The translations under genes and the position numbers were made by a program. A DNA stretch of 64,000 nt from Treponema putidum (lineage in GTDB: Bacteria; Spirochaetota; Spirochaetia; Treponematales; Treponemataceae): positions 803,827-867,826 of the forward strand of contig NZ_CP009228.1 in the NCBI RefSeq assembly GCF_000755145.1, read 5' to 3'. This document shows positions 18,497 to 26,450 of the stretch, in pieces. Each line of letters opens with the position of its first letter. The stretch's first letter is position 1. The notes under the pieces are model-generated. The model was not told where the DNA came from. It saw only the letters and a list, made by a program, of their open reading frames with translations, and ran no database searches.

Positions 18497-18549
18497 AGTG
18501 AACACGTTCACTTTAAGTAAAGTATATCACGGTTTTAAATACCTGTCAA
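18497..18549 (-). promoter_or_regulatory. opp promoter with TetR-type operator
   Basis: Minus strand: -35 TTGACA (18544-18549), 17-bp spacer, -10 TATACT (18521-18526). Right after the -10, at the expected start point, is the inverted repeat AGTGAAC-N2-GTTCACT (18497-18512). A repressor bound there would block opp; the divergent TetR gene is the obvious candidate. Confidence 0.75.
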
Positions 18550-18567
18550 CAAAAAATTTTAAAAATA

Positions 18568-18596
18568 TTGCTTTTTTTTCTAAATTATTATACAAT
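18568..18596 (+). promoter_or_regulatory. Promoter of the TetR gene
   Basis: -35 TTGCTT (18568-18573), 17-bp spacer, -10 TACAAT (18591-18596). It lies back to back with the opp promoter, about 55 bp from the shared operator. Confidence 0.55.
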
Positions 18597-18643
18597 GTTA
18601 GCTAGGTGAAACGAATATAAAATTATTGGAGAAATTCAAAAAA

Positions 18644-19291
18644 ATGCCTAAATACACCTTTTTAAAATTACCCGATGAACGAAAAAATAAATTTCGCAAA
18701 ATTATATATAATATGTTTATAAAAAAAGATTATGAATCTATTTCGATAAGGAATTTGGTAAAAGAAATGGATATATCAATAGGAAGTTTTTATAAATATT
18801 TTGATGATAAAGCGGAAATGTACCTATTCTTCTTCTCTGAAATAGAAAAAAAAATTTTTGAAGAGGAAAAAAGGCGGAATGCTTCTTTTTTTTATCCGAC
18901 AGAACCGCTTGATTTGAATGAAATTTTGACACAGGAAGAAATAGACTTCAGTTCTTCCTGGCTTAAGGTACCCGAAGACGTATTGTATAAATTTTATTTT
19001 AGAGGGCATGCAAAGCAGCTTTACCGTTCGGTACTTGATGAACTTTCAGAAATGCAGCAAAAGGCTCAGCTTAATCCGCATATTACTGCAAATATAGCAT
19101 ACCATATAATAATTACCTCAATGTTCAGTTTTATGCTATACATACGAGAAAATAAAATCACAGATAAAAAAGACTTCTTTAGTAGAAAAACAACCTATTA
19201 TCAAACGGTAATTTTACCGGGTATATTATCTGAAAAATACTACAAACAAAAATATTCTAAAGATGCAATAAAAAACGAGATTATTTTATAA
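18644..19291 (+). CDS. TetR/AcrR-family regulator, probable opp repressor
   Basis: 215-residue regulator. Residues about 10-55 form the TetR helix-turn-helix (FRKIIYNMFIKKDYESISIRN...DISIGSFYKYF); the rest is a helical ligand/dimer domain with little conservation. The ATG at 18644 is used, with TTGGAGA upstream; the TTG at 18626 lies inside that ribosome site. Divergence from oppB with a palindrome between them suggests it represses the peptide operon. The ligand is unknown. Confidence 0.85.
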   Translation: MPKYTFLKLPDERKNKFRKIIYNMFIKKDYESISIRNLVKEMDISIGSFYKYFDDKAEMYLFFFSEIEKKIFEEEKRRNASFFYPTEPLDLNEILTQEEIDFSSSWLKVPEDVLYKFYFRGHAKQLYRSVLDELSEMQQKAQLNPHITANIAYHIIITSMFSFMLYIRENKITDKKDFFSRKTTYYQTVILPGILSEKYYKQKYSKDAIKNEIIL

Positions 19292-19354
19292 GAAGCAATG
19301 TTTTAAAATTTTATATTTTGGTTACTTTATTATCGATAAAAAAATATAAATATA

Positions 19355-19413
19355 TTGACAAAAATAAAATTTTATTATATCTTTATTTATAGATAATAAA
19401 TTATCTATAAATA
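19355..19413 (+). promoter_or_regulatory. adh promoter with a 30-bp perfect palindrome
   Basis: -35 TTGACA (19355-19360) and an AT-rich -10 region at about 19376-19383. Immediately downstream, 19384-19413 is a perfect palindrome: arm TATTTATAGATAAT, centre AA, and the reverse complement. It overlaps the expected transcription start, so it is a likely repressor site; it could also form a 5' hairpin. Confidence 0.65.
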
Positions 19414-19431
19414 TTTTAATAGGAGGCCTCT

Positions 19432-20487
19432 ATGAAAGGTTTTGCAATGATTAAGATGGGGGAAACCGGATGGATTGAAAAAGAAACTCCTGTCTGCGGC
19501 CCTCTTGATGCAATTTGTAAGCCCCTTGCACTTGCTCCGTGTACTTCTGACGTACACACCGTTTGGGAGGGAGCTATAGGTGAGCGGCATAACATGATTT
19601 TAGGGCATGAGGGCTGCGGGGAGATTGTTGAAGTTGGATCCCTCGTAAAAGACTTTAAACCCGGCGACAAGGTCCTTGTTCCTGCCATTACTCCCGATTG
19701 GAATTCGTTGGAAGCACAAAACGGATATTCAATGCACTCCGGAGGGATGCTTGCGGGTTGGAAGTTTTCAAATTTCAAAGACGGCGTATTCGGCGAGTAT
19801 TTTCATGTAAATGATGCCGACGGCAATCTTGCCATCATCCCTGACGGAGTTAAAATTGAGCATGCCCCGATGCTCTCAGATATGGTACCTACAGGCTTTC
19901 ACGGAGCCGAATTGGCTGATATACAATACGGAGATTCCGTACTTATTATCGGCATAGGCCCAGTAGGACTTATGTCTGTTGCCGGTGCCGCTTTGAGAGG
20001 AGCATCCCGCATCTATGCAGTAGGCACACGCCCTGCTTGCATCGAAGCTGCAAAATTTTATGGTGCAACTGATATTATCAGCTACAAAAACGGACCCATT
20101 GATACACAAATCAATGATCTCACACACGGCAAAGGAGTGGATAAAGTAATAATTGCCGGAGGTACCGTTGATACGTTTGCAGAAGCCGTAAAAGCCCTTA
20201 AACCCGGCGGCAAGATAGGAAATGTAAATTATCTTGGTTCCGGTGTATCCATTAAAATTCCCCGTGTTGAATGGGGTGTCGGTATGGGACACAAGCAAAT
20301 TAACGGAGGTTTGATGCCCGGAGGAAGGCTGCGCATGGAAAAACTGAGCAGCCTTGTATCGGTTGGTAAACTCGACCTTTCAAAGCTCATCACACATAAA
20401 TTCCAAGGCTTTGAAAATGTTGAAAAAGCTCTTTACCTTATGAAAGATAAACCGGCAGATCTTATAAAACCTGTAGTTATTATCTAA
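19432..20487 (+). CDS. adh: NADP-dependent secondary-alcohol (isopropanol) dehydrogenase
   Basis: 351-residue zinc MDR enzyme interconverting secondary alcohols and ketones. It follows the Thermoanaerobacter/Clostridium beijerinckii enzyme almost throughout: MKGFAM start, catalytic zinc ligands Cys in APCTSDVHT (about 37), His in LGHEGCG (about 59) and Asp about 150. GIGPVGL is the Rossmann motif, and GTRP after beta-2 fits NADP. Like those relatives it lacks the four-cysteine structural zinc site. AGGAGG precedes the ATG and a terminator follows, so it is monocistronic. Confidence 0.93.
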   Translation: MKGFAMIKMGETGWIEKETPVCGPLDAICKPLALAPCTSDVHTVWEGAIGERHNMILGHEGCGEIVEVGSLVKDFKPGDKVLVPAITPDWNSLEAQNGYSMHSGGMLAGWKFSNFKDGVFGEYFHVNDADGNLAIIPDGVKIEHAPMLSDMVPTGFHGAELADIQYGDSVLIIGIGPVGLMSVAGAALRGASRIYAVGTRPACIEAAKFYGATDIISYKNGPIDTQINDLTHGKGVDKVIIAGGTVDTFAEAVKALKPGGKIGNVNYLGSGVSIKIPRVEWGVGMGHKQINGGLMPGGRLRMEKLSSLVSVGKLDLSKLITHKFQGFENVEKALYLMKDKPADLIKPVVII

Positions 20488-20508
20488 AACAATTCTTGAA
20501 TTTTTATT

Positions 20509-20544
20509 AAAAGGCTGCCAAGCAAAAGGCGGGCAGCCTTTTTT
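20509..20544 (+). terminator. adh terminator
   Basis: AAAAGGCTGCC (20509-20519) pairs with GGCAGCCTTTTTT (20532-20544), followed by a T-run. Confidence 0.85.
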
Positions 20545-20588
20545 AACACAAAATAAATGAGATGCTTAAAAAATGGGAATAAAATTAT

Positions 20589-21491
20589 ATGAAAATTTTA
20601 GTTATATCAGGTTTTCTAGGAGCAGGTAAAACAACTTTTATTCAAAAACTCGCGGAAAAATCAAAAAAAAATTTTGCCGTAATGGAAAATGAGTACGGCA
20701 TAACGGGAATCGACGGAAATATTTTAAAACAAGATAGATTAAAAGTTTGGGAATTAACTGAGGGCTGTATTTGTTGCTCTCTGCAATCGGATTTTGCTTC
20801 TTCAATTTTAACTATTGCAAATACTACAGACCTCGACTATTTGGTAGTTGAACCCACAGGAGTCGGACTTTTAAGTGCAGTAATACATAATATTTCTAAA
20901 ATAGAATATGAACGTATACGGCTTTTGGAACCTATAACCATTGTGGATGTTCATTGTGTTGACAATTATTTAAGAGAATTCGGAGACTTATATACAGACC
21001 AAATTAAAAACGCTCCGCATATCATTCTTTCGAAGACGGAAAACACTTCAGGAAACGAGCTCAATCGTATTATTACAATTTTAAAAGAATTAAACCCTAA
21101 AGCTCAAATTACTTCTGAACCTTATAATGCTCAAAAACCGGAGTGGTGGAAAAAATTCTTTGAAAACTTATACAATAAAAATAAAGCAGCTCAGCCGCTT
21201 ATACCCGTTAATAAGCACGGCTTGGAAAACGTAGGATTCACCGGTATTAAAATAAATAGTGTAAACGAATTATTGGAATTACTTGTTGCCCTTATGCAAG
21301 GTTTTTTGGGAACGGTTTACAGGGTAAAAGGTTATGTATCTATAGGCGGACAATGGACTAAATTTGATGTGGTCAACAAACAATATAATGTTAGCCTTTG
21401 TAATAAGATGCCCGAATCCAAGGTTATAGTCATAGGCCGTAATTTAGAAAAAAATCGACTCAAAGCAGCTTTTAATGTAAAAGTAAAATAG
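20589..21491 (+). CDS. COG0523 (CobW/YjiA-like) GTPase, putative metallochaperone
   Basis: 300-residue G3E-family GTPase. GFLGAGKTT is the P-loop, EGCICCSL the CxCC metal-binding motif, VEPTGVG switch II, and SKTE a variant of the base-recognition motif. A CobW_C-like domain forms the last 100 residues. Relatives deliver or manage Zn, Co or other metals. Its position upstream of double-cubane-type genes, 236 bp away, suggests a link to their metal centres; this is inference. Confidence 0.88.
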   Translation: MKILVISGFLGAGKTTFIQKLAEKSKKNFAVMENEYGITGIDGNILKQDRLKVWELTEGCICCSLQSDFASSILTIANTTDLDYLVVEPTGVGLLSAVIHNISKIEYERIRLLEPITIVDVHCVDNYLREFGDLYTDQIKNAPHIILSKTENTSGNELNRIITILKELNPKAQITSEPYNAQKPEWWKKFFENLYNKNKAAQPLIPVNKHGLENVGFTGIKINSVNELLELLVALMQGFLGTVYRVKGYVSIGGQWTKFDVVNKQYNVSLCNKMPESKVIVIGRNLEKNRLKAAFNVKVK

Positions 21492-21581
21492 ATCTATTGA
21501 CTATTTTGCAATATCATATTTAATAGATTAGAATGCAAAAAAGCAAAGTTATACGATAAAGACAAAAAATGTTAAATGCAG

Positions 21582-21608
21582 CCTCTAAAAAATGAAGTTT
21601 TTTAGAGG
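21582..21608 (+). terminator. Hairpin terminator after the COG0523 gene
   Basis: CCTCTAAAAAA, loop TGAAG, TTTTTTAGAGG; an 11-bp perfect stem. Flanking GCAG/CTGC can extend it. Confidence 0.65.
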
Positions 21609-21727
21609 TGTTCTGCTATTTTTCCCAACTACATATTTTCTCACCTACTTGTAATTTTTTTAATAAATACTAACATATTATAATAAATATAGAGTAATTA
21701 AATCTAAACTATTTTTGGAGAATGATT

Positions 21728-22900
21728 ATGAACAATCTGCCTAAAGGATTTGACAGCTTGGCTGAAGCTCAACAGAAAAAATTTTTAGCTTTAAAAAATT
21801 TAAAAGATGCAGGCGGCAAGGTTATCGGTCTTTACTGCTCTTATGTGCCTACCGAACTTGTATATGCAGCAGGAGCCGTTCCCGTTTCTTTATGTGCAAC
21901 AAGTGAAAAACCCATAAGTGCAGCCGAGAGAGATTTACCTAAAAACCTCTGTCCTCTTATAAAGGCTTCTTACGGACATGCCATAACCGACACTTGTCCG
22001 TTTTTTTATTTTTCGGACTTTATTGTGGGAGAAACCACCTGTGACGGCAAAAAAAAGATGTTCGAACTTTTAAACGATATAAAGCCCACCCATGTAATGC
22101 ATCTGCCTCAAAATAACCTTGATCCCAAGGCTTATCCTTTTTGGGCCGATGAGGTAAAAAAGCTAAAGGAAAGAATCGAAGAATTTTATAACATAACAAT
22201 AACCGAAGACGATTTAAGGCAGGCTATAAAGGACTGCAATCAGGAAAGAAGAAATCTTGTAAATTTCTTTGAACTTTCAGCCCTAGACCCTTCTCCGGTA
22301 TCAGGCTTAGAACAGTTTAATGTAAAAGAAGCCTTCGGTTTTCAATACGATATACAGAAAAAAAATGAAGAAATAGTTAAACGTACAAAAGAATTAAAAG
22401 AGTATTGGGAGAAGAATTTAAAAGGTACAAGGGATGAGCGTCCGCGAATCTTAGTGACAGGCTGTCCCCTAGGCGGGGTAAAAGAGAAAATATTAGCAAA
22501 GATTGAAGAACTCGGGGCTGTTATAGTAGGCTATGACAGCTGCTCAGGTCTGCGCACTCACATGGAATTTGTAGATGAAGATCCTGCAAGAGACCCAATT
22601 GAAGCTATTGCCGAAAAATATCTTAAAACAAACTGCTCCGTTATGAGCCCTAACCCCGGAAGACTTAAAGATTTGGACTATCTTATAGATCACTATAAGG
22701 CCGATGCGGTAATCGAATGCACCTTGGTTGCCTGCCACACCTTCAACCTTGAAGCTCATACAATCGGAAAACACATTATGCAAAAGGGCCTTCCCTATAT
22801 TCACATAGAGTCGGATTATTCCCAAGAAGATGCAGGACAATTTGCAACAAGGCTTGAAGCCTTTTTGGAAGTTGTTTCAGAAAGGAAAAAATTAAAATGA
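21728..22900 (+). CDS. 2-hydroxyacyl-CoA dehydratase-family / double-cubane reductase (YjiM-like)
   Basis: 390-residue member of the HgdB/BcrB superfamily, closest in pattern to E. coli YjiM and the double-cubane cluster protein rather than true dehydratases. Cysteines lie in GLYCSYVP, SLCATSE, LCPLIKASYG, DTCPFFYF and GETTCDGKKK, with more in TGCPLGG, YDSCSG and ACHTF. The family accepts low-potential electrons from an ATP-driven activase. The ATG at 21728 is used because GGAG lies 7 bp upstream; the ATG at 21722 is too close. It overlaps the next gene by 4 bp. Confidence 0.85.
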   Translation: MNNLPKGFDSLAEAQQKKFLALKNLKDAGGKVIGLYCSYVPTELVYAAGAVPVSLCATSEKPISAAERDLPKNLCPLIKASYGHAITDTCPFFYFSDFIVGETTCDGKKKMFELLNDIKPTHVMHLPQNNLDPKAYPFWADEVKKLKERIEEFYNITITEDDLRQAIKDCNQERRNLVNFFELSALDPSPVSGLEQFNVKEAFGFQYDIQKKNEEIVKRTKELKEYWEKNLKGTRDERPRILVTGCPLGGVKEKILAKIEELGAVIVGYDSCSGLRTHMEFVDEDPARDPIEAIAEKYLKTNCSVMSPNPGRLKDLDYLIDHYKADAVIECTLVACHTFNLEAHTIGKHIMQKGLPYIHIESDYSQEDAGQFATRLEAFLEVVSERKKLK

Positions 22901-23145
22901 ATTATATAATTACCTTTGCAACTACAACAGCTGCTATTCAATGCGACTCAATTATAAAGACAAACCCTATAAATGCAAGGCTTATTCCCATACCGGGGTT
23001 TTTAAAAGCCGGCTGCGGTTTTGCATGTCTTTTTCAAAATGTACAAAAAGAAAAAGTTGAAAGCTGGATAGGCAAAAATAATATCAGCTATGAGGAACTG
23101 CTTGAAGTGAGATACGAAAATGGACTTATAAGTACCATCTCATAA
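22897..23145 (+). CDS. DUF3343 protein (putative Se/S-carrier-like)
   Basis: 82-residue protein overlapping the preceding gene (ATGA). GFLKAGCGFACLF carries the paired cysteines of DUF3343, a small TusA-neighbour-type fold often found with 2-hydroxyacyl-CoA-dehydratase-like proteins. Function is unproven; persulfide or selenium transfer is a common suggestion. A second DUF3343 gene ends the convergent operon opposite. Confidence 0.75.
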   Translation: MNYIITFATTTAAIQCDSIIKTNPINARLIPIPGFLKAGCGFACLFQNVQKEKVESWIGKNNISYEELLEVRYENGLISTIS

Positions 23146-23158
23146 AAAAGAAAGAGCC

Positions 23159-23200
23159 GGGCATCTTGTAAAATCCAACAAAATTTTTTACAAGATACCC
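23159..23200. terminator. Bidirectional hairpin between convergent reductase operons
   Basis: GCATCTTGTAAAA and TTTTACAAGATAC form a 12-13-bp stem around an A/T-rich loop, placed between the two DUF3343 stops. Confidence 0.7.
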
Positions 23201-23227
23201 TTATCTTTTATGGCGTTTTCTAAAGAA

Positions 23228-23488
23228 TCAGCAAAATTTATTTCTTTCGGGATTAAAACTTTTTTCACTTTCCCAAAATTTACTTATTTTAATGCCTTCT
23301 TCTTCAATTATCTCCTTAATTTTATCCGTATCGGAAAAATCATAATAGAGAATACTTACTCCGCAGCAAGCATCGGCTTCTCTGGGAGTAGGTGCCATTG
23401 TACACTTTACTCCTTCTTGTTTTATAAGACCGTAAAGCTTAAGAGCTGTTTTTGAATCGGGCAAAAAAACATAATAATTTTTCATCAT
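23228..23488 (-). CDS. DUF3343 protein
   Basis: 86-residue paralogue of the gene at 22897. MAPTPREADACCGVSILYY contains the DUF3343 region with a CC pair. The ATG overlaps the stop of the upstream dehydratase-like gene, so translation is coupled. It ends KFC-UGA; the UGA is read here as an ordinary stop. Confidence 0.78.
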   Translation of the reverse strand: MMKNYYVFLPDSKTALKLYGLIKQEGVKCTMAPTPREADACCGVSILYYDFSDTDKIKEIIEEEGIKISKFWESEKSFNPERNKFC

Positions 23489-24759
23489 CTTAACATTTCT
23501 ATAAAAGCACCGATACGGGTTTTTAGCTGCTCTGCATCTTCATCGGTATAATCCGTTTCAATGCCTAAGCAGGGAATATTATGTTCGCGTAAAACCTTTT
23601 CGACAAAATATCCTTCCGTATCATAGATATTACAGAATTTTAGATTTAAATCGATAACGCCGTCTGCCTTATATTCTTTTGCAAGCCGGATAATATCATC
23701 GATTCTTTCTTTATTTGGGGTAAAACAAGCACAGTTTATATGTCCCAAATACCTTTTTGTTAAGTTATTAACCATTTCATCAATTGTTGTTCCCGTTTCA
23801 TCAACCAAAGCCTCACAGTATCTTATTCCGGTACACATCTCTTCACAAACAACAGCTCCTCCCGTAGTTTCGATTATGTGATGAATTTTCCAGTTTGGAA
23901 TTGAAAGCGGAGTTCCCGTCAAAAGAATTCTCTTTGTTCCTTTTTTAAAGACAGAAACATTTTCTTTTTTTCGATTGTCAAGTTCATCACAAAGCTTGTT
24001 TACCATTGTTACAAAACGGGTAGGGTCATCGTAAAAGGCAATCTGATGAATCAATAAAACATCTTTACCGGAAATAGGAATGTTTTCCAGCTTTCTAAAA
24101 TTATTCAATCTTTGCAAGGCCTTTCTTTTGTTGTTTACAATTTCGATTGCCTTTTTTAAAGATTCGGGTGTAACGGTGTTTCCTGTAAGTTCCTCAAGTT
24201 TTTTGATGTAGCCCTTAATTTCGCAAGCCCATTTTTCAAAATCCTGAGGCCTTTTCATCTGAGGAATATCCATGATGTGCATAGGAGCATCTTCCGCTAA
24301 GATTTCCCAAGCTTTCTTTTTTCCGTCACAGGTTGTTTCACCGACAAAGAGATCGCATATTCTAAAGAAAGGACAGGTCTTTCCAAAGCGGGCTCCAAGC
24401 GAAGCTTTAATTAGGGGACAAGTTGCCGTAGGTAAAAATTTTTCACCATCAGGAACCCAAAATTGTGAACCGCTGCAAAGGCCCGTTGCAATGGCTCCTG
24501 CCGCAATTACTACCTCATCAGGAACATGAATACAAAAGGAACCTACAACCTTTCCTCCTTCCTTTTGAAAATCCACAAGTTCTTGCGGACGAATACCGTG
24601 AATGTCTGCTACAACCATGTTGAAAAAATCCATTCCCTCAGGTCTGTTTTCTTGAGCCAAGTAGACATCTCCAAATGCGCCGGGCAAAGCCTCGCATAAC
24701 AAGTCGTGGGTTTTAACATCCATACCCAGATCTTCCCACATTTTTCTGTAATCTGCCAT
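23485..24759 (-). CDS. 2-hydroxyacyl-CoA dehydratase-family / double-cubane-type subunit
   Basis: 424-residue paralogue of the 21728 protein, with the same cysteine pattern: SFCIHVP, GLCSGSQ, TCPLIKASLG, KTCPFFRICDLF, GETTCDGKKK. Extra cysteines are in VVCEEMCTGIRYC and NCACF. The N-terminal 70 residues are extra relative to YjiM. It lies second after the activase in the minus-strand operon. It may form a homodimer, or a heterodimer with the smaller neighbour. The substrate is unknown. Confidence 0.85.
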   Translation of the reverse strand: MADYRKMWEDLGMDVKTHDLLCEALPGAFGDVYLAQENRPEGMDFFNMVVADIHGIRPQELVDFQKEGGKVVGSFCIHVPDEVVIAAGAIATGLCSGSQFWVPDGEKFLPTATCPLIKASLGARFGKTCPFFRICDLFVGETTCDGKKKAWEILAEDAPMHIMDIPQMKRPQDFEKWACEIKGYIKKLEELTGNTVTPESLKKAIEIVNNKRKALQRLNNFRKLENIPISGKDVLLIHQIAFYDDPTRFVTMVNKLCDELDNRKKENVSVFKKGTKRILLTGTPLSIPNWKIHHIIETTGGAVVCEEMCTGIRYCEALVDETGTTIDEMVNNLTKRYLGHINCACFTPNKERIDDIIRLAKEYKADGVIDLNLKFCNIYDTEGYFVEKVLREHNIPCLGIETDYTDEDAEQLKTRIGAFIEMLR

Positions 24760-24760
24760 T

Positions 24761-25558
24761 TTAATCCTCCTGGTACATTACGTTCATATTATATTTATAC
24801 GGACAATATTTATATCCGTAATCCGCATTATTCCAGCCTCGGCAAAGGCGTATAACTCTATTTTTTTTCGGATTAATATAAGCTTCTTTTTTTACCTCCT
24901 TTAAAATTGTTTTATATGAACCCCTCGGACAGAGGGCAAAAATTTTTTTAACCGTATTTTTTTTCGATTTAAATTTTATTGTTTTGCAAATATCATCAAA
25001 ATATTTTTTTCTTCTTTCAAGGTCTAAAATATAAGGCGTATAATAACGCAGTAAAAAAGCTTCTTCAGCACTGAGGTCCGAATACTCATCTATTTTTTTT
25101 AAAACAGTTTCAATGTAATTTAAAATTTCTTTTGCTTTTCGGTATTTTAAATCATTAAATTTTTTTCCGTAAACTTCCTGTATGTTTTTTTCCAATTCGG
25201 ATTTGCCTTTATATAAAATAACCTTTTTATCGGTGTTTTCTTTTAGCTTATTAAAAAAATGGGTACAGGTATTTTCTATTAAATACATGCTGCACGAAAA
25301 AAGAATGGGACACTTATCTGTTTTTAAGTAAATTACGGAACTTCTTATAACATCGCATATATTTTCCATATCACCGAATTTAAAAATTGCAGAATCGGTT
25401 CCTTCGCAAGGTACGGGCAATAGGCCATAAGCATAGAGGATATCGAGAGGTAAATCCTCTCCGAAGATTCCTATAACATTTGCTGAGGATAAATAATTTT
25501 CGGCAGCTTCGACGTATGCCTCACGTCTAAGATTCTCCAAAAACGAAATATCTATCAT
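24761..25558 (-). CDS. Short, divergent 2-hydroxyacyl-CoA dehydratase-like subunit
   Basis: 265-residue relative lacking the C-terminal half of the family. Cysteines are retained at PCEGTD, ENICDVIRSS, DKCPILFSC and ENTC, positions resembling the cluster ligands of the larger paralogues. The tail has separate cysteines (ALCPRG, RLCRGW, KYCPYKY). It overlaps the activase stop by 4 bp and ends 1 bp before the next gene, so it belongs to the complex encoded here. It could be a reduced partner subunit. Confidence 0.65.
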   Translation of the reverse strand: MIDISFLENLRREAYVEAAENYLSSANVIGIFGEDLPLDILYAYGLLPVPCEGTDSAIFKFGDMENICDVIRSSVIYLKTDKCPILFSCSMYLIENTCTHFFNKLKENTDKKVILYKGKSELEKNIQEVYGKKFNDLKYRKAKEILNYIETVLKKIDEYSDLSAEEAFLLRYYTPYILDLERRKKYFDDICKTIKFKSKKNTVKKIFALCPRGSYKTILKEVKKEAYINPKKNRVIRLCRGWNNADYGYKYCPYKYNMNVMYQED

Positions 25559-26303
25559 GATAATATACAGGCTCCTATTGCTCCGGCAAAAGCCCCCAAG
25601 TCATCGGATAAAACGGGAGCTTCAAGTTTTTTTGCGATTTCTTCTATTATATAAGTATTTGCACTAAAGCCGCCTGTTAAAAAATATAGATCGGAGCGAG
25701 GCTTTCTGTTTGCTAATGAAACTACTTTTGAAACTATTTGGTTGATAACTCCCCTTGCAATATCTTCGCGGGGAGTTCCCTTTCCCATGAGGGAGGTTAC
25801 TTCAGATTCGGCAAAGACGGTACAGACGGAAGAAAGGTTTAAGTCCTTTCCTCTCACTGCGTACTCGCTTATTTCCTGTAAGCTCAAGCCCAGCCTGTTT
25901 GCCATTAATTCCAAAAATTTACCCGTACCTGCCGAACACTTATCGTTCATGATAAAGTCAATTACAAGTCCGTCCTTTACAACAATGACTTTTGTATCCT
26001 GTCCTCCGATATCGATTACGGTTACATCTTTTTTTGCCAAAAAGTGAGCACCCTTTCCATGACAGGAAATTTCGGTTAAGGTTTTGTCGGCAAAGGGAAC
26101 GCTCACTCTTCCATAACCTGTGGCGGTTATTTTAAAGTCCTTATTTTGCAAGGTCTCTTTTATCCAGTCTAAGACAGCTTCTCCCGTTTCCTTGCTGTTC
26201 CATCCGCTGGGTATACGATTTTTATAAAGAATGTTTTTTTATTTTCATCCATTATAACGGTTTTGGTTGCCGTTGAACCGATATCTATTCCTATGTAGTG
26301 CAT
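25555..26303 (-). CDS. 2-hydroxyacyl-CoA dehydratase / double-cubane activase (frameshifted)
   Basis: ASKHA-type ATPase (HgdC/BadF family) that drives single electrons into the partner reductase. Its homodimer shares one [4Fe-4S] cluster through the cysteines of DKCSAGTGK and SSVCTVFAESE; DIGGQDTKV is the second phosphate motif. The start ATG at 26303 gives MHYIGIDIGSTATKT, the first phosphate motif. The frame then breaks between 26219 and 26240, where A5 and A7 runs lie, and the rest (RIPSGWNSKETGEAVLDW...) is in another frame. Adding one A restores a normal protein of about 250 residues. Confidence 0.85.
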
Positions 26304-26324
26304 ACTCCTCTCCGTGTATTGCCT

Positions 26325-26353
26325 ATAATGTTTCATAAAGAATAAAAAGTCAA
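26325..26353 (-). promoter_or_regulatory. Promoter of the activase operon
   Basis: Minus strand: -35 TTGACT (26348-26353), 17-bp spacer, -10 CATTAT (26325-26330), 22 bp before the ATG. Confidence 0.55.
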
Positions 26354-26393
26354 TAGATATATTATGAATTTTATAAATTTATTAAAAATTATA

Positions 26394-26422
26394 TTGACTC
26401 TTTTGTCCTTTCAGTGTATCTT
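26394..26422 (+). promoter_or_regulatory. Promoter of the binding-protein gene
   Basis: -35 TTGACT (26394-26399), 17-bp spacer, -10 TATCTT (26417-26422), divergent from the activase promoter. Confidence 0.55.
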
Positions 26423-26450
26423 GGCTGTAAGTATTTTTATGGAGGACAAA

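Noticed and set aside
23228-23240. UGA after Cys at the end of the DUF3343 gene as a selenocysteine codon, with the hairpin downstream as SECIS
   Set aside because: Only a few codons follow before TAA, the hairpin is beyond that stop and too far away, and it is symmetrical between convergent genes as a terminator would be.
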